From: Rhexocercosporidium sp. MPI-PUGE-AT-0058
Lineage: Eukaryota > Ascomycota > Leotiomycetes > Helotiales
Direction of reading: 5' to 3'
DNA length: 64,000 bases
Assembly (NCBI GenBank): GCA_020746875.1
Contig: JAGTJL010000013.1
Location: forward strand, 1,984,001 to 2,048,000
Shown: one piece after another, positions 57,652-64,000 of the stretch
How positions within the stretch are numbered: the first letter of the stretch is position 1
How the letters are laid out: each line of letters opens with the position of its first letter
Made by a program: the position numbers and the translations under genes
Notes under the pieces: generated by a model
Database searches by the model: none
Told to the model about the DNA's origin: nothing
Seen by the model: the letters and a program-made list of their open reading frames with translations, nothing else

Positions 57652-60016
57652 TCACAATAAGCTGTCCTCTAAAAACCAGTTCCCATAACTATACAAAGAG
57701 TCCCTAGAGATGCCCTCAAACATGTTTGACATAATACTCGGTGGTGACAGGTCAACCTGTCCGATGGGCGCTGTGTCATCTCCCAGCCATAACTCCGAGT
57801 CTGTCCCGCCATTCAGTCCACAACTTCCAACTTTCTCTGCTCTCCCTCTGGTCATAGCAGTGATATCTCGATATTTCGGATTCACTGCACTCTCCGCTAT
57901 GATTATGGGCCATTTCCTCGATAGGTCCGTACTAAAAGGTTCAAGCAATGAAGTGTCGAAGTCCCCAATGACCAGCGGTGGAGGATCTGGGACGTTTTTG
58001 AACATTGAAACTGATTCTTGCAGCCGGTGCAAAATTCTTAGAGTTCCTTTCGCCGTTTGCCATGTCTTGGCTAACTCTGCGAGGAACAGTGTGATAATTT
58101 TGAGCTCCGCTTGGCTTGCGGCCCAGAGGAGTGGGTAGTCTTTTGGTAGTTTAGTTACAGTCTCTTAGTAGAGGTGGGGTAGACTCACTGTAGTTACTTA
58201 ATGCTCCGATGCCAGCAATCAGCGCGTATATTGCATGCATAGCAACGCCATCTCTGACATCTCCTCGAGCGAGTGAGTCCTCGAGCAGGCGTGCAACACA
58301 CGACGAAGCAATCGTAGAGCCAATCGTCGCCTGGGAATGCCTCGTGGATCTGGAAGGTAGGTGTGGCCTGTATAGTATAGAAATCGCTGTGAAGTATACT
58401 AAATAGAGCTGGCGAGCTTCTGGGTCATATGGAAGGTTACGACCGTCGGAGCCCTTCATCCTCAGACATCCAGGAAGCTCCCGTATCCAATTTCGAAGGG
58501 CTGCTTCGAATTCAGGGATGCGAGTGGAAGCATCATTGCAGCCTCGAAGATACCATCGGGTCAAATCACCGAGGATCCCTGAGATTCTCACGTACGCTGG
58601 AAAGAGGTACGAGATCTTGTCATTGGCTGGAAAGTCCTCAGCAGATGGCCAGTTGATGGTGCAATCTTCAATGTGGATCGCCCGCGGTCTTCCTTGTCCA
58701 GCAGAAAGGAGGCTACCCCTTGCAAAAAGCGACCAGAATATTCTTCGTCGGATATGATTGTCGTGTGGAAGCTTAACTGGAGCTCGATGGAGTCCAATCT
58801 GAAAGGCGAGCCCAACTCCAATTCGCATCCAGTAGCTACTGTTGTGAATTGATACGTGCTCTGGTCCACTTGGGTTCCAATATTGAAGTATCGTCACGGC
58901 TTTGATGAGTGTCATAGGATCATGCTCGTAATTTGCAAAGAAGAGTACTTTGGCGCGATTGTAGTAGTCTTGGACCGACGCATGATCCAACGCCGAGGCT
59001 GAGCGTTGCATTCGCCTGTCGACGTCAGTCACAAGCACCAGTCCAAGACTTGGGGACTCACGAGCCAGCCATAAAGATTGCTTGCAGCAAGAGCACAGGA
59101 GTATCATTCATGTTTCCATATTGCAGCCGAGAAAGGATCTCATCCTCGACGACGGGCATCCATGGATGGCATTTTGCTATAAACGTCGCCACCAAACTCT
59201 CACAGACAGCTCGTGGAGGAAGATCAAATGCACGCCGTAAGTGCAGTACTTTCCAGTCGTCTTCCGTTAGAGATCTATGGGGAATGTCTGTGTTATCTTG
59301 GGCTGCGGACTCCTCATGGTCGTTGAGCTCGTGTCCCAGATACACGGAGTGTCCCAAGTACCCTCTGGTAGGTGTTGATACCACCTCGGAGGGTGCAATG
59401 ATGCCGGTGGTAACATTCAAATTAGAAACTGTCGGACATATCGCTGCAGCGGAGGAGGTGGATATTGGAGCACGGGCACCACTGAATTGAGAATTCAAAA
59501 TATCCGCGAAGAACTCTGCAGTCTCTCTCGGAGTTTGCACTCTGTTGGACTCTTCCTGTATAGAATCTCTGGGTGAGAAGACGGGGACGGCAGGAGCAGG
59601 AGGTGGCCGTGATGAACCTAGATCCTCAACTGCCTGCGCATCGACAATAGTATAATGTTTGCGTTTCCGTTCTCGTGGCCTGAAGTATGTCAGTCCAGCG
59701 GGCAGAGCTCAACGGTTCTGGAGAACGACTCACACGCACTGATAGCCAAAAGCAACACAGTTCTCACATGGTTTGATCCCCTGAGATAGGGTGCATCTTA
59801 TCTGCCATCCATGCCGATCAGAATTCGAGTATTCAAAGTGGGTTTGTGTCGAAGATTGACTGAAGACTCCGTGCGGAATCTCCTTCATTCCATACGTACC
59901 TTTCTCTTGTTGCATATGATGCATGCTTCCCCCCCACGGCGCTTCTTCTCACCCCTCTGGCCAGCACGCGAGGCACCGGGGGAAAGGGTGGCAGGGGCTG
60001 CTTGCGGGGAATTCAT
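57652..60016 (-). CDS. Zn2Cys6 transcription factor with fungal-specific TF domain
   Basis: Five exons are inferred: 60016-59900, 59801-59734, 59679-59062, 59015-58189 and 58139-57652, giving 705 residues. The binuclear zinc cluster is assembled across intron 1 as CIICNKRKIRC, then eight residues, CENC, six residues and C, the correct C6 spacing. A basic linker (RERKRKHY) follows. The middle region from about residue 180 is a fungal-specific transcription factor domain (PF04082-type), seen in FIAKCHPWMPVVEDEIL, VLLLQAIFMAGSRM, SYWMRIGVGLAFQIGLHR and RRIFWSLFARGSLLSAGQGRP. This layout resembles activators of lipid or cutin metabolism, a weak analogy. It lies divergent to the acyl-CoA synthetase-like gene, a possible target. 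The ATG at 60016 is the nearest in-frame one; another is 27 codons upstream. Confidence 0.88.
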
Positions 60017-60853
60017 CTCATGGCATGGCCCCTCGGACGGATATTGCTGTCGCTGGTTATTCTCGGCAGTTGGTGGTTGTTCGGTGCAGGAGATCAATTG
60101 ATGGGAGGAGGGTATAGGGAGCTCGTGATGTTATGGGGCCATGTGGGGGAAGAGTGGGATGTCAGGTGGGCGCAAGTCAACATAGCATCGCGGGGTTCGC
60201 GCGATGAGCAAGTGGCACGGGAACTCAACCTCATGCAGCTAGAATCTGGTGTTATACACAACATGATTTTCCATACTCATGAGTCGGGGGACGAATCCTC
60301 ACGACGGAAGGTTACCAACCCGTTGAGCTACTGTTTATTCTCTCCACATCTGAAAACTCGCTTGGCTCAAGCTGGGGCAACCAGATCGATGCAAGCAAGT
60401 ACGCTACCAAAATGGATAACTAGTGTGTATCCCCATTTCTTGGGACCCCAGATTAGTTATTCAGGAAAAGGAAATGGAGAAGATGGGGCAGGAATAGAAT
60501 GGGCGGGCTCGGTACCTCTCGGGTCGGCTCATTTTCTCTAACCTTGCCTGGGGAGGGATGAGCAGTTTCGGCACTTTTCGGTCATTTCTCCAGCTTTCGT
60601 ACGGCTTGAGTTCAGTCCGCGCCGTATAGTACCACAATGCGAGTAAATCAGCAGTCTGAAACGATACGTCACGAATCTGGTTCGTGATTAGATCCGGAAA
60701 ATGTTGATCAGTCCTGGACGAGCCTGTTGTTCCGAACATCTCTTGTCATTGGCTTGTGACTGGTAGGTAGCTGTTGTCCCTTTACCCGCTATTCAAAATC
60801 CCAAGAATATCCCCCAAATTGCCATTCTCTATCTTTTCTTGCGCTGCAAAACC
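60017..60853. other. Divergent promoter region
   Basis: The 837 bases between the regulator and the synthetase-like gene are probably a shared upstream region. A minus-strand tRNA-like or SINE-like stretch lies at about 60280-60345 (see findings). No gene is seen. Confidence 0.45.
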
Positions 60854-62701
60854 ATGATGTCGCCTACAATTGTCAGTGCCTGCGAGCTCGGTCGCCCAAG
60901 CGACCTTGAGAATACACTCCCCAACTTCCCTTTACTGGCACGCTTGCTTGGTTTTGCTCATCGATTTCCTTCCACCCACATAGCCATCCGAGACAACACA
61001 TCTGGCGCCTGTTCATCACATCTGCAGCTTCTCAACGATGTTCTCTTCCTACGGAATTACCTTTACTCCTTGCTCGATGAAGAAGTCAGGACCATGCTAG
61101 GGCGTCAAGAGGAGGTTTTCATTATCCTGTTGGCTCCTCCTGGATACGAATACACAGTTGGATTTCTAGCGATTCTGGCGCTGGGAGCCGCAATCGTACC
61201 CATCTCTCCCCATGTACCAATTCACGAAGCTCTGTATTTCGCCGAGAAAAGTACTTCGAGGGCACTTCTCTTCCACCCGAAATACATAGACCTGGCAACC
61301 TCAATGCAAAAGCAGATAAGCAGCAAGAGATTTACGTCTGCAGCCATCACATCGCTCTTTAACAAAACCTTGGCAGCGGACAGTATCTACATTTCGTCAA
61401 GTAATTCGTTGAATCCCAGCGGAGCAGGGCTTGTGATTTTCACATCTGGCACCACAGGTCCACCAAAGGCTGTGGTACTTCCCAGAGAGATGCTTTCATC
61501 TGGAACCCAAGCACTCGCCGATCACTACGAGATTAGCCCTTCCGACACCATGCTACATATGATGCCAGTACACCACATTGCTGGCATAACTGTTTGTTTT
61601 GTGCCATTTCTACTCGCTGGAGCTTGCGTCACATTCGAGCCGTTCAATGTTGAGCGGGTGTGGGCCAATTGGAAAACGGGAAGATTTACAGTCTTTGGAG
61701 GAGTGGTACGTCGCTTTTCGTCACATCTTCTCTGTATTTGCTAATCTGGTGACAGCCTACTATGTTCATGCGACTGATGCGATACTATGAGGAGCATATC
61801 AGATTCTCTCCCGATCACGAATCCTACGTCCAGGGAGTCAAAGGGCATAGATTTATGATGAGCGGGACCTCGGCTCTTCCACGCCCTTTGCGACTGAAGT
61901 GGTTTGACCTGTCGGGTGGAAAGCGGATTCTGGAGCGCTACGGGACAAGTGAATTCAGTACATGCATTCTGACACCATTGAAGCGGAACGAGAATGTTCC
62001 AGATGTATGGAGGCCACAAAACGTACTTCAATTCTCCCCTGATGCTAATCATTGGATAGGGCTCTGTTGGTGCAGTACTTCCAGGCTGCGACGTCAAGCT
62101 ATCAGAAGGCCACCAAGGAGAAATAACTACTAGTGAAGACACCCGGCATATTCCTGCGTTATCATGAGGATGTAGAAGCCACACAATCTGCATTCGATGA
62201 AGAGGGTTATTATAAAACCGGTGATATCGCAAGAAGGGAAGGGCCTTACTATTTCATCTTAGGGCGTGCGTCTATTGATAGTGAGTTCCCTTTCGTCCTC
62301 GGATTATTACGCCTCTGATCCATGTGAAAGTTATCAAGTCTGGCGGATACAAGATCTCGGCATTTGATATCGAGCGAGAAATCATCTCTCTTGAGGATGT
62401 TGCTGAGGTTTCAGTCATGGGCGTGGCTGATGAGGAATTTGGACAACGGGTTGCCGCCGTGGTGGTGCTCAAGGATCTGAGCAAGACTCTCAGCATTGAA
62501 AGCCTCAGAAACAGTCTTCGAGCCACTTTGTCATCGTACAAGCTACCCACTATGTTATATGTGGCGCAAGAACTGAAGAAGACTGCTAGTGGAAAGGTGC
62601 CGAAGAAGGCTCTAAGGGCGGAAATCTTCGAGAGTGGCAGATACGTCAAGGAGATCCAGATATATTGGCTAAAGTCGGCTTTAATGAGGGCGAAGATTTA
62701 G
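60854..62701 (+). pseudogene. AMP-binding acyl-CoA/malonyl-CoA synthetase-like gene with a frameshift
   Basis: The gene encodes an ANL-superfamily ligase that would activate a carboxylic acid as an adenylate and pass it to CoA, closest in style to fungal ACSF3-like enzymes. Inferred exons are 60854-61705, 61756-62004, 62060-62280 and 62331-62701. Motifs: IFTSGTTGPPKAVVLP (P-loop), MPVHHIAGIT, ERYGTSEFS, GYYKTGDIA, SGGYKISAFDIERE and KTASGKVPKKALR with the catalytic Lys. At about 62126-62133 the frame slips by one base: GEITT must be followed by VKTPGIFLRY one base later, and the original frame stops near 62167. No GT-AG intron repairs it. Either a recent inactivating mutation or an assembly error is possible; every motif is otherwise intact. 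Confidence 0.8.
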
Positions 62702-62760
62702 ATAGTATGATTTCTAGCTTTGGAGAATCATTTATTTGTCTTGGACGGTTCTTTCATTCC

Positions 62761-63545
62761 TCATAGCTTAGCTTTACTAACGCTCGTGTCTCGACTATGT
62801 ACATAACTTAACTCCCTGAACGACTTTCCGGCCTCACCCCACAACTCATTTCTCAAAATCCCATAAACACCCATTTTTGATTTAGCTTTCCACTTCTCGG
62901 CCCACTTCATCGCCTCAGCCAGCATTTCATCCATTGAAGGGCCTGCAATTGCATCGACAACTCCATCTTCAAGCGCCGCCTTTCCTGTCCACTTATGTGC
63001 TTCCAACAACATCTTACGAGCTATTTTCGGACCGAGTTTCAGTCTGGGCAGAGTACCTATGCCTGGGAAATGTAGTCCGAGATCTACGGGTGGCATGCAG
63101 ATGTATCCCCTATGAGAATTCATGATTCGGTAGTCATGGGCGAGTGCCAAAGGACAACCGCCACCAAAAGTATGACCCGTAACAAGAGCGATTGTCGGAT
63201 ACGGGAAATCGAGTATGGTGTGCAGTAACTAGAAATATTCAGGAATTGATTTTCCCAGAAGTTTTGGTCCTTTTCGGAACGTACGGGAAAGAAACCATCA
63301 CTGTTCGCCCACGCATTGGGATCCTCGAGATCAAGTCCAGTACACCAGAACTTCTCATTGCTGCCCCGCGTAATGACGGCACCTTCTGCGGTCCCGAGCT
63401 CACGTTGAATGGAATGGAAAGCTCGGATTATTTCCTGGCAGAAAGGGGCATTTAATTTGTTTTCTGGCCCTTGCCGCAGAGTTACGATGAAAATGTTGCC
63501 GTTACGCTCAAGGGAGAGCTGCGTGAACTTCTCATTGAGTGCCAT
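62761..63545 (-). CDS. Peroxisomal enoyl-CoA hydratase/isomerase family protein
   Basis: Two exons, 63545-63285 and 63228-62761, encode 242 residues. The protein belongs to the crotonase family, which act on acyl-CoA thioesters. The oxyanion-hole segments are visible: AVITRGSNEKFWCTGLDL near residue 60 and LVTGHTFGGGCPLALAHDYR across and after the intron. The Pro-rich segment GYICMPPVDLGLHFPGIG follows. The intron joins DGFFP to LLHTILDFPYPTIAL, restoring the family sequence. The C terminus ends in AKL, a peroxisomal PTS1 signal. A delta3-delta2-enoyl-CoA isomerase role is plausible from length and style. It is convergent with the acyl-CoA synthetase-like gene only 59 bases away. Confidence 0.88.
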
Positions 63546-63942
63546 AATTGATCGATCAGATTTGCCAGGAGAGAATTCGAAAATATGAAAAACGATCTTC
63601 GCAGTTCTATGCACTGGCGTTAGAAGTACTGAGTAGCAGTTATGACTTTGCCGAAGCTGTTCTATATTCAGTATTAATCGATAGATGGGGTAGCTCAGGG
63701 GGCCTGGTTAAAGGTGGAGTACCACTTGGAGATTTGGCATTGCGGCAATGCGGCAATGCGGCAATTTTCGGTCCTCACTGGAATACCAGAATATCGGGTG
63801 GCAAACACGTGAAAACCAAGGGATGATATATGCGATCTAACTGAATACTACACTTGGTAACACGCCATTTATCCAAATTCCTTAACTCAACAGGATCCTT
63901 TGAAGAGACCCCACAAACACCCACGTTGCTTCTACGCACATT
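63546..63942. promoter_or_regulatory. Likely bidirectional promoter
   Basis: The 397 bases separate the divergent enoyl-CoA hydratase gene and the partial gene at 63943. They contain an 8-bp tandem repeat at 63741-63765. No further elements are assigned. Confidence 0.4.
63741..63765 (+). repeat. TGCGGCAA tandem repeat, three units
   Basis: Three consecutive copies of TGCGGCAA followed by T are present, with a partial related word just before. It lies in the presumed promoter region between two divergent genes. Confidence 0.8.
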
Positions 63943-64000
63943 ATGGCACCGTCAGCGACAACATTGGTGGGCGAATCCGCTGGTAACGCAAAGCTGGGTG
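63943..64000 (+). CDS. Possible 5' end of a gene cut by the window edge
   Basis: An ATG at 63943 opens a frame (MAPSATTLVGESAGNAKLG) that is still open at the window end. Its position, divergent from the enoyl-CoA hydratase gene, and its fungal-looking start make a gene plausible. Nineteen codons are too few to identify it. Confidence 0.35.
   Translation, partial: MAPSATTLVGESAGNAKLG

Noticed and set aside
1..64000. CRISPR arrays, bacterial operons, rRNA or intact tRNA genes
   Set aside because: None is seen. The intron-rich genes and fungal families make bacterial features inapplicable, and no sequence folds as a full tRNA by eye.

Overview
The window reads as nuclear DNA of a filamentous ascomycete (Pezizomycotina; a Leotiomycete would fit, but that is a guess from gene style). 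The evidence is short GT-AG introns of about 45-100 bases, fungus-specific families (HET, Zn2Cys6 activator, DUF7708-like NLR, WSC-glyoxal oxidase) and an AT-rich transposon block damaged by C-to-T/G-to-A change of the RIP type. I rebuilt exon structures by hand from splice signals and frame continuity.

Layout. 1-11.9 kb: PQ-loop membrane protein, large unknown membrane protein, M20 peptidase, Dal5-type MFS transporter and a small secreted Cys-rich protein. 12.4-13.6 kb: a decayed aldo-keto reductase. 16.4-18.3 kb: a secreted choice-of-anchor-B/LVIVD-like protein. 19.3-26.7 kb: a HET-domain protein and two MFS transporters, one with a GC-AG intron. 27.7-33.9 kb: a disordered orphan protein and a STAND/NLR gene (DUF7708-like region, NACHT, TPR-like repeats). 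33.9-44.7 kb: a transposon island. 47.3-54.3 kb: secreted carbohydrate and cell-wall enzymes (WSC-glyoxal oxidase, chitin deacetylase-type CE4 enzyme, GH78 rhamnosidase) around a decayed MFS transporter. 55.5-56.6 kb: a coiled-coil protein. 57.6-64 kb: a Zn2Cys6 regulator, an acyl-CoA/malonyl-CoA synthetase-like gene with a frameshift, a peroxisomal enoyl-CoA hydratase/isomerase and the first codons of another gene; together these may form a small acyl-CoA catabolic group.

The island is the best resolved structure. A 151-bp hAT-type MITE (12-bp terminal inverted repeats, near-perfect 8-bp target duplication) sits directly against the NLR stop codon. About 250 bases further lies a hAT DNA transposon (34284-44736) with a perfect 8-bp duplication GGATTGGT. 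Its transposase gene is split by a Ty1/Copia retrotransposon (36115-43572) with 196-bp LTRs and a 5-bp duplication CGAAG. The Copia element runs on the minus strand. Between the end of its pol gene and its 3' LTR it carries about 1.3 kb of extra sequence, including GC-rich patches that read on the opposite strand as a Pro/Ala/Arg-rich protein remnant with a spaced-Cys pattern. That antisense cargo ORF and the MITE at the NLR stop codon are the two most novel-looking items.
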